Source: an uncultured Subdoligranulum sp.
GTDB lineage: Bacteria > Bacillota > Clostridia > Oscillospirales > Ruminococcaceae
Assembly: GCA_904374465.1 (NCBI GenBank)
Contig: CAJFFY010000001.1
Coordinates: forward strand, 1 to 64,000
Length of the DNA stretch: 64,000 bases
Reading direction: 5' to 3'
A program made the translations under genes and the position numbers. Positions within the stretch are counted from its first letter, which is position 1; every line of letters starts with the position of its first letter. Below the pieces are notes generated by a model that ran no database searches, was not told where the DNA came from, and saw nothing but the letters and a program-made list of their open reading frames with translations. Of the stretch, positions 24,021-33,495 are shown one piece after another.

Positions 24021-25688
24021 TTAATGAGACTTCTCAATCAGTTCACGGGCATTGGCCAGACTCAGTTCGGTAACCTTATCGCCGGAAATCATTCTTGCCA
24101 GAACCTCTACCCGTCCATCCATATCCAGTGCATGAATCTCCGTGTATGTGCGGTCCCCACGTACATTTTTCTGGATCAAAAGCTGATTGTCGGCAAAGGC
24201 CGCCACCTGTGGCGTATGTGTAATGCAAAGGACCTGACGCCCCTGTGCAGTTTGGTGCAGCAGCTGACCAATACGCCCCGCCGCCAGACCAGAGACGCCT
24301 GTATCAATTTCATCATAAATCACGGTAGGCAACGCGTCCCGGTCGGCCAAGGCACTCTTAAAGGCCAGCATAATGCGGGAGAGTTCACCACCGGAGGCAA
24401 TTTTTGCCAGCGGCTTTGGTTCTTCGCCCGGGTTGGTGGAGATCAGAAATTCCACCACATCCTGTCCGTGGGAAGAAAGCGGCCCCCGGGTATGTTTGAG
24501 CGCGAAACGAATTCCCGGCATGTTCAGGAACTCCAGTGCCGCTTTCATCTGCTTATTCATCGCAGTAAACCCTTTCAAACGACTCTGGGTTAACGCTTCG
24601 GCATCCGCCTTTGCCCTGCTATAGAGTGTCTGCATCTGCGCCTTCAGCTCAGCAATTGTTTGATCTGAGGACTGAAGCGTTTCCAGTTCGGCTGCCGCTT
24701 CTTCACGATGTGCCAGCAGCTCTTCCACTTCCATGCCAAATTTCTGCTTGATGCGATAGATCGTGTCTAGACGACTTTCGATCTGATCCAGTTCTCCCGC
24801 ATCAAAGTCATAGGCATCCAGGCGGTCTGCCAGATCGGTGGCCAGCTCCCGGGCTCCATAATACAGCTCCTGTAACCGTTCCGCCAGAGCTGCCACCGAA
24901 TCGTCCTGCCGGGCAGCACTTTGCAGACCTTCTACAGCTCCACCCAAGAGATCTGCTGCGCCAGCCTGCTCCCCTTCTTCGTCTCCGGCCAGCGCCAAAT
25001 GAGCCTGTGTAATTCCCTGCAAAATACTTTGTGCATGGGTAATAACATTTTTTCGTTCCTGCAGGGTCTTTTCTTCTCCAGGCTGTAAAGCCGCTGCGTC
25101 AATAGAATCGATCTCGGCTGTCAACATCTCCACACGGCGGTGCTTGTCCGCCTCGCTGGCCTGTAGTGCATCCAGCTTTCGTTTGACTGCCACCAACGCC
25201 CGGTAGCTTTGATAATAGGTTGCAAACAGCGTTTGATTTTGTGCATACTGGTCCAACAGTCCCAGATGCAGGGCGGGGTTTGTCAAACTTTGACTGTCAT
25301 GTTGCCCGTGAATGGAGAGAAGTCCTGCGGAAATATCTCTGACCACACTGGCTGTCGCCGGCATACCGTTTACCCGGCAGCTTCCTTTTCCTTCCGCGTT
25401 GATTTCCCGATACAGCAGAAGATCATCCGATGCCTCATATCCGCACCGTTCCAACTGAGCCTTTACCGTTTCTGGAATCGAAGAAAAAGTAGCCCAGATA
25501 CAGGCTTTCTGCGCGCCGCTGCGTACCAGGTCCCGGGATGTACGGTTTCCGAGAATTGCATTGATGGAATCGATCAGGATGGATTTGCCTGCACCTGTCT
25601 CGCCGGTCAACACAGTAAAGCCGGGGGCAAATGTCACCTCGGCTTTCTCAATCACAGCAACATTTTCAATTTTCAGGTTTGCCAGCAT
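24021..25688 (-). CDS. recN: DNA repair protein RecN
   Basis: An SMC-like ATPase that gathers DNA ends early in double-strand-break repair. The 555-residue protein has Walker A GETGAGKS near residue 30, a central coiled-coil region (about 160-370), and C-terminal signature IASGGELSRIMLAFK with Walker B TVIYDEIDTGVSG. It ends the long minus-strand array, following argR by 35 bases; recN next to argR, nadK, tlyA and dxs is a common Clostridia arrangement. Confidence 0.96.
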   Translation of the reverse strand: MLANLKIENVAVIEKAEVTFAPGFTVLTGETGAGKSILIDSINAILGNRTSRDLVRSGAQKACIWATFSSIPETVKAQLERCGYEASDDLLLYREINAEGKGSCRVNGMPATASVVRDISAGLLSIHGQHDSQSLTNPALHLGLLDQYAQNQTLFATYYQSYRALVAVKRKLDALQASEADKHRRVEMLTAEIDSIDAAALQPGEEKTLQERKNVITHAQSILQGITQAHLALAGDEEGEQAGAADLLGGAVEGLQSAARQDDSVAALAERLQELYYGARELATDLADRLDAYDFDAGELDQIESRLDTIYRIKQKFGMEVEELLAHREEAAAELETLQSSDQTIAELKAQMQTLYSRAKADAEALTQSRLKGFTAMNKQMKAALEFLNMPGIRFALKHTRGPLSSHGQDVVEFLISTNPGEEPKPLAKIASGGELSRIMLAFKSALADRDALPTVIYDEIDTGVSGLAAGRIGQLLHQTAQGRQVLCITHTPQVAAFADNQLLIQKNVRGDRTYTEIHALDMDGRVEVLARMISGDKVTELSLANARELIEKSH

Positions 25689-25723
25689 CGGCCAGCCCCT
25701 CCCCTGTCATGGTAAGCCTTGCG

Positions 25724-26185
25724 TCATCCACGGCGCGCATATTGCTGCAGCGCCTTGCAAATCTCTGCCGCATCTTCTTCGGTACGCATCAGAATAAAGA
25801 ACGTATCATCACCTGATAGCGTCCCCACCACATTGTTCCACTGTTTGGCATCAAAAACCTCACACGCCGCATTGGCCATACCTGAGAAGCATTTCACCAG
25901 CACCATATGGCCTGCATAATCCACCTTGATCACAGACTCGCGAAAGATCATTTCAAAACGGCTGGGAGAGTGCGTTACCTTTCCCGAGGCAGCCGCCGGC
26001 ATATACCGGTACCGACCTTCCGAATCTGCCACCTTAACCAATTGCAGATCTCGAATATCGCGGGAAACCGTTGCTTGCGTCACATCAAATCCTGCTTCGC
26101 GCAGGTGCGCCAGCAAATCTTCCTGCCGGTCGATGGGATGCTTTTCAATCAGGTCCAAAATGGCCTGATGTCGCGCACTTTTCAT
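25724..26185 (-). CDS. argR: Arginine repressor ArgR/AhrC
   Basis: A hexameric arginine-responsive transcription factor. The 153-residue protein has an N-terminal winged helix (the TQATVSRDIRDLQLVKV recognition region at about 38-54) and a C-terminal oligomerisation and arginine-binding domain with GTLSGDDTFFILMRT. The start was set at ATG 26185 because GAGGAG is nine bases upstream; an ATG three codons earlier overlaps the nadK stop but lies directly against that site. No arginine biosynthesis genes are in the window. Confidence 0.95.
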   Translation of the reverse strand: MKSARHQAILDLIEKHPIDRQEDLLAHLREAGFDVTQATVSRDIRDLQLVKVADSEGRYRYMPAAASGKVTHSPSRFEMIFRESVIKVDYAGHMVLVKCFSGMANAACEVFDAKQWNNVVGTLSGDDTFFILMRTEEDAAEICKALQQYARRG

Positions 26186-26190
26186 TGGAA

Positions 26191-27033
26191 TCATCTCCTC
26201 ATGAGTTTATTTTCTATGGCAAAAAACTGTTCAGATTCTTGAAAGGTTATCAGTTGCAACTTATGCGGTGCGGCACTTACGCGCATCCGTTGTCCGGGCA
26301 TCAAAGAGTACTGTGTCCCGCTGTCCGCACTGGCATAGCAGGTGTCGCGGTTTTCAGAATCCGCCACAATTTCCAGTGTTCGATTTGCCGCAAACACAAG
26401 CGGTGCCGTATGTACATTATGCGCACACACTGGCGTCAACACCATCACATCCGCGGCGCCGTCCAATACAGGCCCCCCCGCAGAAAAGGAATAGGCCGTA
26501 GACCCGGTGGGGGTTGCCACAATCAGTCCATCACTGCGGTAGCTGCTGACAAAAGCCCCATCGCAATAGACGCTGAAATCCATAGGATGCATCCGGGTTT
26601 CCCCAAACACAACTACATCATTGATAGCTTCGGTATGCCACGCATCGTCTGTAGCCCAGGCAGAAAGCATCCCGCGCCCCATAAGCCGGTACTCTCCGGC
26701 CGCCAGGCGACGCAGCTTTTCCGGCAATTCTTCCACTTCACAGGTGGCCAGAAACCCCGTACGGCCCAAATTGACTCCAAGAACCGGTTTATTATAGCGG
26801 ACACAAAAATGGCCGCACCGCAGCAAAGTCCCGTCTCCCCCAATGGTAAGCACTTGATCTGCTGCGCGATAAGCATCTTCTTCCGGCAAAATCTTTACAC
26901 CGGGAATTTCTGCATCCGGGTATGTATCCGGCAAAAGGGCCATTATGTTCCATTGTTGCAATAAAGCGGCAATGCGTCTTGTAACCGTCAGACCCAAATC
27001 TTTGGTTGTATTGGGAATCAACAAGACAGCCAT
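26191..27033 (-). CDS. nadK: NAD kinase
   Basis: It phosphorylates NAD to NADP. The 280-residue protein carries the invariant GGDGTLLR motif (about 67-74), the NLGRTGFL stretch, the NE/D-type motif in EAINDVVV and the glycine-rich PTGSTAYSFSAGGP. ATG 27033 follows AAGGAAGAGG; a TTG seven codons upstream is less likely. The gene lies between tlyA and argR, its stop touching the argR translation-initiation region. Confidence 0.95.
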   Translation of the reverse strand: MAVLLIPNTTKDLGLTVTRRIAALLQQWNIMALLPDTYPDAEIPGVKILPEEDAYRAADQVLTIGGDGTLLRCGHFCVRYNKPVLGVNLGRTGFLATCEVEELPEKLRRLAAGEYRLMGRGMLSAWATDDAWHTEAINDVVVFGETRMHPMDFSVYCDGAFVSSYRSDGLIVATPTGSTAYSFSAGGPVLDGAADVMVLTPVCAHNVHTAPLVFAANRTLEIVADSENRDTCYASADSGTQYSLMPGQRMRVSAAPHKLQLITFQESEQFFAIENKLMRR

Positions 27034-27050
27034 GTGCCTCTTCCTTTCTG

Positions 27051-27872
27051 TCAATGCAAGTTCGGCGCTTTGTCCAGCGCATCATGGGCGGCCTGTACCA
27101 CTTGATCAATGACTCCTTGCGGCAAAGGCTTCGGCATTGCTTCATGTTTCACATACAACAAAAATTCAATGTTGCCTTCCGGTCCCTTGATGGGTGAGAA
27201 GTCCAGTCCGGCGGTGGTAAAATGGTTTGCCAGCGCATAGCCCTGCGCCATTTCCAATACCTCACGATGGGTGGCGGGATCCCTTACAACGCCCTTTTTG
27301 CCCACCTTTTCCCGTCCTGCTTCAAATTGCGGTTTCACCAGGCAAACCCCAACGGCATCCGGCGTGCAAATTTGATCCGCCACCGGGAAGATATGCTTCA
27401 GCGAGATGAAAGAAACATCCACGCTGAAAAAAGCGATGGGCTCTGTAAGGTCTTCCTGCTTTACATTGCGGATGTTGGTGCGTTCCATGTTAATGACGCG
27501 GGTATCGGTGCGCAAGCTCCAAGCCAACTGGCCATACCCTACGTCCACCGCATACACTTTGGTGGCTCCGTTTTGCAGCATGCAATCGGTAAAGCCCCCG
27601 GTAGAAGCACCAATATCCATGCAAACCTTGCCTTCCGGCCGCATGGGAAAAACCTGCATGGCCTTCTCCAACTTTAGGCCTCCGCGACTGACATACCCAA
27701 TATCATGACCACGCACTTCCACCTTGGCGTCTGGGGAAATCATCTCGCCGGCTTTATCGACCTTCTGCTCATTGACAAAGACTATACCGGACATAATCAG
27801 CGCCTTGGCTCGTTCCCGGCTCTGCACAAGACCGTTCTGGCACAAGTATTGATCCAAACGGATTTTGCTCAT
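27051..27872 (-). CDS. tlyA: TlyA-family rRNA 2'-O-methyltransferase
   Basis: Predicted ribose 2'-O-methyltransferase of 16S/23S rRNA. It has an N-terminal S4 RNA-binding domain (RLDQYLCQNGLVQSRERAKA region, about 5-65) and an RrmJ-like methyltransferase domain with the SAM loop DIGASTGGFTDC (about 82-93) and the KPQFE motif. The 273 residues match the family. Older databases label such genes hemolysin A. Its ATG overlaps the dxs stop (ATGA). Confidence 0.95.
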   Translation of the reverse strand: MSKIRLDQYLCQNGLVQSRERAKALIMSGIVFVNEQKVDKAGEMISPDAKVEVRGHDIGYVSRGGLKLEKAMQVFPMRPEGKVCMDIGASTGGFTDCMLQNGATKVYAVDVGYGQLAWSLRTDTRVINMERTNIRNVKQEDLTEPIAFFSVDVSFISLKHIFPVADQICTPDAVGVCLVKPQFEAGREKVGKKGVVRDPATHREVLEMAQGYALANHFTTAGLDFSPIKGPEGNIEFLLYVKHEAMPKPLPQGVIDQVVQAAHDALDKAPNLH

Positions 27873-29743
27873 TCCTCTTTCTCCTTTATCCGGGCCAACA
27901 CTGCTTCAGCCAGTGCCGCAGCGTCCAGACCCTGATCCCGGCGTAGCTGTGGCACATTGGCGTGCAGCAGGTGGGTATTATCCACCGCCCGCAGTACATA
28001 TTGCCCCCTCCAGCCGGCCTGCTGCATAGCAAAACAAAGCTGTTCGCCTATGCTGCCGGTGCGGACGGAATCCTCCGCAAACAAGATCAAATCATACTTC
28101 TGTAGCGCTTCACAGATGCCTTCCGGCAGCGGGTACAAGCGCACCAACTTATAGCAATCGGCTGCGATCCCCTTTTGTGTCAACAAATCACAGGCCGCAA
28201 TAATTTCTTCGCTTTCCGCACCGTAGCTCACCAGCGCAATCCGTGCCCCTTCCCGTGTTTCGACACAGTCAAAGGTCTTGCCACTGCATCCCAAAGCTGC
28301 CAAAGAGGGCTTTTCTTCTCCGCGTGCATAGCGAATGGCACGGGGGCCACGAGCCTCACGAACCAGATAGCGCAACCAGTACCGCAGTTCTTCATAGTTC
28401 GCCGGTGCATAGACCGGGATGCCGATCTGGCTGAAGAAGGCCGTATCATAAATGCCCTGGTGGGTTTCCCCATCCCCCGGCACCAAGCCTGCCCGATCCA
28501 CGGCAAACAGAACATCCAGTTTCATTAAATTCACATCATGAATGATCTGGTCGTATGCCCGCTGGAAGAATGTGGAATAGATCGCCACCACCGGCAACAA
28601 CCCCTGGCTGGCCAATCCTGCCGCAAAGCTGACAGCATGCTCTTCCGCCATTCCCACATCAAAGAAACGATCCACATGGGCATGTTTGAAGAAATTCAAA
28701 CCCGTGCCGTACTTCATGGCTGCGGTAATGGCACACAGCCGGGGTTCCTCGTTGCCAAGTTCCGCCAGTGTGGATCCGAAGGTTGTGGAGAAGGAATCCT
28801 TTGGAGAAAGTTCCGGGTTCGTCAAGTGATTCAGATCAATAGACGAAACCGCATGGAACTCGCCAGGATTTTCCTCTGCCGGCTTCAAACCCTTTCCCTT
28901 TTGCGTCACCACATGCAGAAAAATCGGTGCAAACTGCTCTTGCAGATTGTTGATCATATGATCCAAGGCAATGACATCATGACCATCCACGGGGCCGATA
29001 TACTGAAAGCCCATTTCTTCAAACATCGTGGAATGATAGATGCCGCGCCGAACAAACTGTTTGCCATCCTGCAAACATTTGATCATAGCACTGCCCACCA
29101 CAGGTATCTGCTCCAGAACCGTTTCCATATGGGCTTTGGCATGGAAATATTTGGGGTCCGTTCGAAGTTTGGTCAGGTAGTTGGCCATCTGCCCCACATT
29201 TTTGGAAATGGACATCTTATTGTCATTGAGAATGACAATAAGATTGTTCAGCTTGCTGACATTGTTCATTCCCTCATAAACCATGCCCCCGGTAAAGGCT
29301 CCGTCACCCACAATGACAACCACCTTGCCAGGTTCGTTCTTGATTTTTTTTGCACGTGCTATACCAATGGCGGTAGAAAGTGCGGCACTGCCGTGGCCCG
29401 CCACAAAGGTATCGCAGTTACTTTCTTTGGGATTGGGGAAACCGGAGATCCCCTCCTTCTGCCGTAAAGCGGCAAACCCGGCACGACGGCCAGTCAAAAG
29501 TTTATGTGTGTAGCATTGATGCCCCACATCAAACAGTATTTTATCCTGTGGCAGATCCAATGTGCGATGCAACGCAACCGTCAGCTCCACAACCCCCAAG
29601 TTGGAGGAAAGATGTCCGCCCGTCGATGTAACGCTTTGAATCAAAAACTGGCGGATTTCCTCGCACAGCTGCGGCAAATCGGATTCCTGCAGAAGTTTCA
29701 CATCACCCGGCGCCTGAATACGCTCTAACAGCGGATATTTCAT
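27869..29743 (-). CDS. dxs: 1-deoxy-D-xylulose-5-phosphate synthase
   Basis: The first enzyme of the MEP isoprenoid pathway, joining pyruvate and glyceraldehyde 3-phosphate with thiamine diphosphate. The 624-residue transketolase-like protein has the ThDP motif VGDGAFTGGMVYEGMNN (about 150-166), the FDVGHQCYTHKLLTGR motif and the second domain DRAGLVPGDGETHQGIYD. ATG 29743 follows GAGGTG. Placement with ispA couples early and late steps of isoprenoid synthesis. Confidence 0.97.
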   Translation of the reverse strand: MKYPLLERIQAPGDVKLLQESDLPQLCEEIRQFLIQSVTSTGGHLSSNLGVVELTVALHRTLDLPQDKILFDVGHQCYTHKLLTGRRAGFAALRQKEGISGFPNPKESNCDTFVAGHGSAALSTAIGIARAKKIKNEPGKVVVIVGDGAFTGGMVYEGMNNVSKLNNLIVILNDNKMSISKNVGQMANYLTKLRTDPKYFHAKAHMETVLEQIPVVGSAMIKCLQDGKQFVRRGIYHSTMFEEMGFQYIGPVDGHDVIALDHMINNLQEQFAPIFLHVVTQKGKGLKPAEENPGEFHAVSSIDLNHLTNPELSPKDSFSTTFGSTLAELGNEEPRLCAITAAMKYGTGLNFFKHAHVDRFFDVGMAEEHAVSFAAGLASQGLLPVVAIYSTFFQRAYDQIIHDVNLMKLDVLFAVDRAGLVPGDGETHQGIYDTAFFSQIGIPVYAPANYEELRYWLRYLVREARGPRAIRYARGEEKPSLAALGCSGKTFDCVETREGARIALVSYGAESEEIIAACDLLTQKGIAADCYKLVRLYPLPEGICEALQKYDLILFAEDSVRTGSIGEQLCFAMQQAGWRGQYVLRAVDNTHLLHANVPQLRRDQGLDAAALAEAVLARIKEKEE

Positions 29744-29774
29744 ATTTCCAGCACCTCGCAATAGTTTTTTACAT

Positions 29775-30242
29775 TCATACCATAGGCATTACAAAGCCCA
29801 GCACAATACCCAGAATCGCACCGGTCAATACCTCAATGGGGGTATGTCCCACCATTTCCTTCAACTTTTTTCCTCCCAGGAATGGGAAGGATGCCACTCC
29901 CTGGTCCATCCATTCTGTGAACATCCGGTTGAGAACCTTAGCCTGTTCACCGGTTTCATACCGCACACCCATGGCATCGTACATCACTATGATCGACAAA
30001 ACCGCCGCAATGGCAAACTGGGACGAATTCACACCGCAATAGCGTCCTGTCGCCACCACCATGGCACACACGGTGGCCGAATGAGAGCTAGGCATGCCAC
30101 CGGCTCCCCACATACGCTCCGCGATGAATCGATGAAAGGTAAACAAGTTCAGCAGCACCTTGATGATTTGCGCCAACAGGGATGCGCAGAGTGCTGTCAC
30201 CAAAACAAAATTCCAGCTTAGTGCTATACGCAGCAATGCCAT
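29775..30242 (-). CDS. Divergent PAP2-family membrane protein (DUF212/YuiD type)
   Basis: A 155-residue polytopic protein of the acid-phosphatase/vanadium-haloperoxidase-related group. Visible features are GGMPSSHSATVCAMV (about 48-62) and IVMYDAMGVR (about 85-94), plus terminal hydrophobic helices. A place between dxs and ispA suggests action on an isoprenoid phosphate, but this is inference; the family's substrate is not established. Confidence 0.85.
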   Translation of the reverse strand: MALLRIALSWNFVLVTALCASLLAQIIKVLLNLFTFHRFIAERMWGAGGMPSSHSATVCAMVVATGRYCGVNSSQFAIAAVLSIIVMYDAMGVRYETGEQAKVLNRMFTEWMDQGVASFPFLGGKKLKEMVGHTPIEVLTGAILGIVLGFVMPMV

Positions 30243-30253
30243 ACGTTATATCC

Positions 30254-31141
30254 TCATTTTTTTCGTTGCAGCAAATCCGCCGCCAGCATACGCAAAAAGT
30301 CTGCAGACGAGCCAACGGATTCCAGCGCGTGTAAAGCCCTTTCATTGTGACTTTGAGCCAGTTCACGCGCACCTTCCAGACCATACAGCGAAACAAACGT
30401 CGTCTTATCATTATCGACGTCACTGCCCACCGGCTTTCCCAGTTCTTCCGTTGTGGAAGTCACATCCAAGATGTCATCCACAATCTGGAAAACCAGCCCA
30501 ACCTCTGCCGCATACGTGGCCAAAGCCTTCCGAATGGCCAGCGGTGTACCAGCCGCCGCACAGCCAAGTTCCGTGGCAGCCACAATCAAAGCCCCCGTTT
30601 TATGGGCATGCAGTTCCAGTAACTGCGATTCCGTAGCCGAAACGGTTTCGTACCGCTTGTCCAGTTCCTGACCGTACAGCATTCCACGGGCTCCCCCGGC
30701 CTTTGCCAGAATTGCGGCGGCCTGAACCCGGCTTTCCGCCGGCAACGCCACATTGGCAATGACCTCGAAAGCTGACGTCACCAATGCATCTGCTGCCAAC
30801 AGCGCTGTGGATTCACCATATTGCTTATGGCAACTTGGACGCCCCCGGCGGAAATCATCATTGTCCATACAGGGAAGATCATCGTGTATCAACGAATAGC
30901 AGTGCAGCATTTCCAGCGCGCAGGCATAGTCCAAGGCCTGTGTTGCCGGCGCTCCGTCCAACGTGCAGGCCGCCAACGTAAGAACCGCCCGCACACGCTT
31001 CCCACCGCCCAACAGGCTATAGCGGGCCGCCTGGCCAATCTGCGATTTTTCCGGAAGGTACAGATCACACAATTCTTTCAAGCGTGCCTCTGTACTTTGT
31101 GCCCAAAAAGCAAAACAGGCACGGTATTCTTCCTTTGTCAT
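30254..31141 (-). CDS. ispA: Short-chain polyprenyl diphosphate synthase (FPP/GGPP synthase)
   Basis: It elongates DMAPP/GPP with isopentenyl diphosphate. The 295-residue all-helical protein has LLGGGKRVR, the first aspartate-rich motif DDLPCMDND with the two-residue insertion typical of bacterial FPP synthases, and the second motif FQIVDDILD, followed by KPVGSDVDNDKTTFVSL. Its start overlaps the xseB stop. The exact chain length cannot be assigned by eye. Confidence 0.95.
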   Translation of the reverse strand: MTKEEYRACFAFWAQSTEARLKELCDLYLPEKSQIGQAARYSLLGGGKRVRAVLTLAACTLDGAPATQALDYACALEMLHCYSLIHDDLPCMDNDDFRRGRPSCHKQYGESTALLAADALVTSAFEVIANVALPAESRVQAAAILAKAGGARGMLYGQELDKRYETVSATESQLLELHAHKTGALIVAATELGCAAAGTPLAIRKALATYAAEVGLVFQIVDDILDVTSTTEELGKPVGSDVDNDKTTFVSLYGLEGARELAQSHNERALHALESVGSSADFLRMLAADLLQRKK

Positions 31142-31353
31142 ACGCCGTCCCCCGTCTTCCCGATTAATTCTGCATCAATTTCATCAACTTTGAGCTTTGC
31201 GTCATCCAGCGTCTTTTTACAGTAGTTGATCAATGAAGCCGCTTCGGCATACAGCTTTACAGACTGTGCCAACGGCGTGGTATCTTCCTGCATAACAGCC
31301 AGCAGTTCCTGCAAGCGCTGCATTCCTTCCTCAAACGATTTTGGCTGCTTCAA
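31138..31353 (-). CDS. xseB: Exodeoxyribonuclease VII small subunit
   Basis: A small helical subunit that partners XseA in single-strand DNA degradation. The core FEEGMQRLQELLAVM ... PLAQSVKLYAEAASLI is clear. No ATG or GTG fits at the right distance. TTG 31353, eight bases after the xseA stop, has GGAG about ten bases upstream and yields 71 residues, a normal length. The longer frame overlaps xseA and is rejected. The stop overlaps the ispA start by four bases. Confidence 0.9.
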   Translation of the reverse strand: MKQPKSFEEGMQRLQELLAVMQEDTTPLAQSVKLYAEAASLINYCKKTLDDAKLKVDEIDAELIGKTGDGV

Positions 31354-31360
31354 TATTGGC

Positions 31361-32569
31361 TCACTCCTTTGTGGCTTTGCGCACTTCCTGCACAGTACAT
31401 TCCGCCTCTGCCGTGGCACCACGCAGTGTAATTTGCTGGCCTTGCTGCAACGAATCTACCGAACGGACTTCCTTTCCGTCCAGGACCATGGCATAACCAC
31501 GTGCCAACACACTGTAGGGATTTAAGGATGCAGCAACCGCAGCCACCGACTGTAACGCAGTTTGTGCTGTACGATAGTTCCGGTGTTGCGCCAAAATCAA
31601 ATCCTGTTGCAGGCGACGCAGATTCTGTGCTCTTTGTTCCATGGCCTGGTGTTGTCGCTGCATATTTTGGCGTGCCGCCATCATCGTATATTTATTATAG
31701 CATACTTGCATATAATTCTGCATATTTTTTTGCATATGCTCCTGCAGCACGTCCAGTTTCTGTCGCAACTGCACACGATCCGGCACGCAGAGTTCGGCTG
31801 CGGCAGACGGCGTCGGGGCGCGCATATCCGCCACATAGTCCAGGATCGTTGTGTCGATTTCATGCCCTACCGCCGAAACAACCGGTTTATGGCAGGCCGC
31901 CGCTGCACGTGCAATGCGCTCGCTGTTGAAGATCCACAAATCTTCCTTGCTGCCGCCACCCCGTGTGACCAGAATCAAATCCGGCCTCGTATCCCGGTCC
32001 AAGGCCCGGATGCCCGCCACAATGCTGCGCTCCGCTTCGAGCCCTTGCACCACCACCGGTGCCAGCAGCAGACGGACCAATGGCCAGCGCCGGCCAACCA
32101 CATTTTGTACATCCTGCCATGCGGCCCCGGTTTTGCTGGTCACCACACCAATGCATCGGGGCATCTTCGGCAACGGACGTTTGCGTTCCGGAGCAAAAAG
32201 CCCCTCTGCTTCCAATTTTTTATAAAGTGCATCAAACGCCATTTGAGCCGCGCCTGCCCCAAACGGACGCATGTAGTCCACATAAAGCTGAAACGCGCCA
32301 TCACGCTCATAAATAGTTGCATGCCCGTATGCCAGTACCAGCATACCGTTTTCCGGTTCAAAATTTAATAGCCTGGCCTGACTGCGAAACATCACAGACT
32401 TCACGCTGGCGCTTTCATCCTTGAGAGCGAAATACAAATGCCCGCTCTTATAGTGCCGCGTAAAACCGGATATTTCACCACAAACGATCAGATTGTTTAA
32501 CGGCTCACACTGTTCCAGCACATTCCGCGCCAGACGGTTTAATGTGGTTACATTGATGAATTCGGCCAT
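31361..32569 (-). CDS. xseA: Exodeoxyribonuclease VII large subunit
   Basis: The catalytic subunit of exonuclease VII. The 402-residue protein has an N-terminal OB fold (CGEISGFTRHYKSGHLYFAL region, about 30-50), the catalytic domain with GVVTSKTGAAWQDVQNVV, TRGGGSKEDLWIFN and AVGHEIDTTILDYVAD, and a C-terminal coiled coil. The start was set at ATG 32569, eight bases after AAGGAG; the longer frame runs through the TsaD-like gene. It overlaps that gene by 22 bases. Confidence 0.96.
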   Translation of the reverse strand: MAEFINVTTLNRLARNVLEQCEPLNNLIVCGEISGFTRHYKSGHLYFALKDESASVKSVMFRSQARLLNFEPENGMLVLAYGHATIYERDGAFQLYVDYMRPFGAGAAQMAFDALYKKLEAEGLFAPERKRPLPKMPRCIGVVTSKTGAAWQDVQNVVGRRWPLVRLLLAPVVVQGLEAERSIVAGIRALDRDTRPDLILVTRGGGSKEDLWIFNSERIARAAAACHKPVVSAVGHEIDTTILDYVADMRAPTPSAAAELCVPDRVQLRQKLDVLQEHMQKNMQNYMQVCYNKYTMMAARQNMQRQHQAMEQRAQNLRRLQQDLILAQHRNYRTAQTALQSVAAVAASLNPYSVLARGYAMVLDGKEVRSVDSLQQGQQITLRGATAEAECTVQEVRKATKE

Positions 32570-33495
32570 GCATGACTCTCCTTGGCTGCCAGGATCGAAA
32601 CACCGATAGCATTGTCGCTGGCAAACTTCCCGGGCACAAAATGCGCATCTGTCACACGATGGGTAACGTACACTCGAATCAGATCGCTGCTCATTACCCC
32701 ACCAGCAAACACGACCGGCAGTCCCGGGTATTGTTCCCGCGCACCATTGGCCATCCGCACCAGCGTTTCTGCCACACACAGCAAGCAATACTTACACACA
32801 TAAGCAGGTTCCCTGCCTTCTGCCAGCAGTTTCCCGCACTGGTTTTCCAGCCCGGACAAGCTGCATTGCAACCCCTGAACACTGACTTTCGGACGAATTT
32901 TTTCTTGGCAAAGCGCCGCGCACGCGCTGACAGCCTGCCCGGCCGGAAACGGAAATCCCAATTTGACACCAAGACGGTCCACCGCCTGCCCGGCATACAA
33001 ATCGTTGCTGGTTCCCAGCATCCGGATGTCCTGGGCACCATGGCAGAGAAGCAAGTCCGTTGTCCCGCCAGATACATGAAAAACCAATGCCGAACTTTCA
33101 AGCAGAGTCCGGTCCCCTGTGGCATACAGCGCGGCTGCAATATGTCCCTGCTGATGCGTAGACTGAACCAAAGGAATATTCCGGGCTAAAGAAAAAGCAG
33201 TTGCCGCACTGACCCCGGCCAGAAAGCAGGGCATATAGGACCCCTCCACCGGGCGGGGCCGGGCAGAGACTCCAACGGCTTCCACCTCCGACAGATCCAC
33301 TTTCTGTGTCAGCGTCTCCAACATGGCGGGCAACGCGACCGTGTGATGAAACAGTGCATCGCTTTGACGCAGCCCCAGCTGCCCCTGTTTCACCGGCAAA
33401 AACTTTTTGCAATCACAAACAACCTCTCCGGCATTTGTGTCAAACACAGCCAGAGAGGTTGCATAATTGCTGGTATCAATTCCCAGCGTCAGCAT
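32548..33495 (-). CDS. TsaD/Kae1-family (peptidase M22-like) paralogue
   Basis: A 315-residue ASKHA-fold protein. It starts LGIDTSNYATSLAV, has the metal-binding HxxxH in THQQGHIAAAL (about residues 117-121), the nucleotide loop HVSGGTTDLLL and a C-terminal FASDNAIGVSI matching the third metal ligand of TsaD. In E. coli TsaD makes the t6A tRNA modification with TsaB/C/E. The true TsaD in Firmicutes is usually encoded elsewhere, and Clostridia often carry this shorter paralogue beside nusB-xseA, so this may be a second copy of unknown role or the only TsaD; the window cannot decide. Confidence 0.75.
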   Translation of the reverse strand: MLTLGIDTSNYATSLAVFDTNAGEVVCDCKKFLPVKQGQLGLRQSDALFHHTVALPAMLETLTQKVDLSEVEAVGVSARPRPVEGSYMPCFLAGVSAATAFSLARNIPLVQSTHQQGHIAAALYATGDRTLLESSALVFHVSGGTTDLLLCHGAQDIRMLGTSNDLYAGQAVDRLGVKLGFPFPAGQAVSACAALCQEKIRPKVSVQGLQCSLSGLENQCGKLLAEGREPAYVCKYCLLCVAETLVRMANGAREQYPGLPVVFAGGVMSSDLIRVYVTHRVTDAHFVPGKFASDNAIGVSILAAKESHAWPNSSM

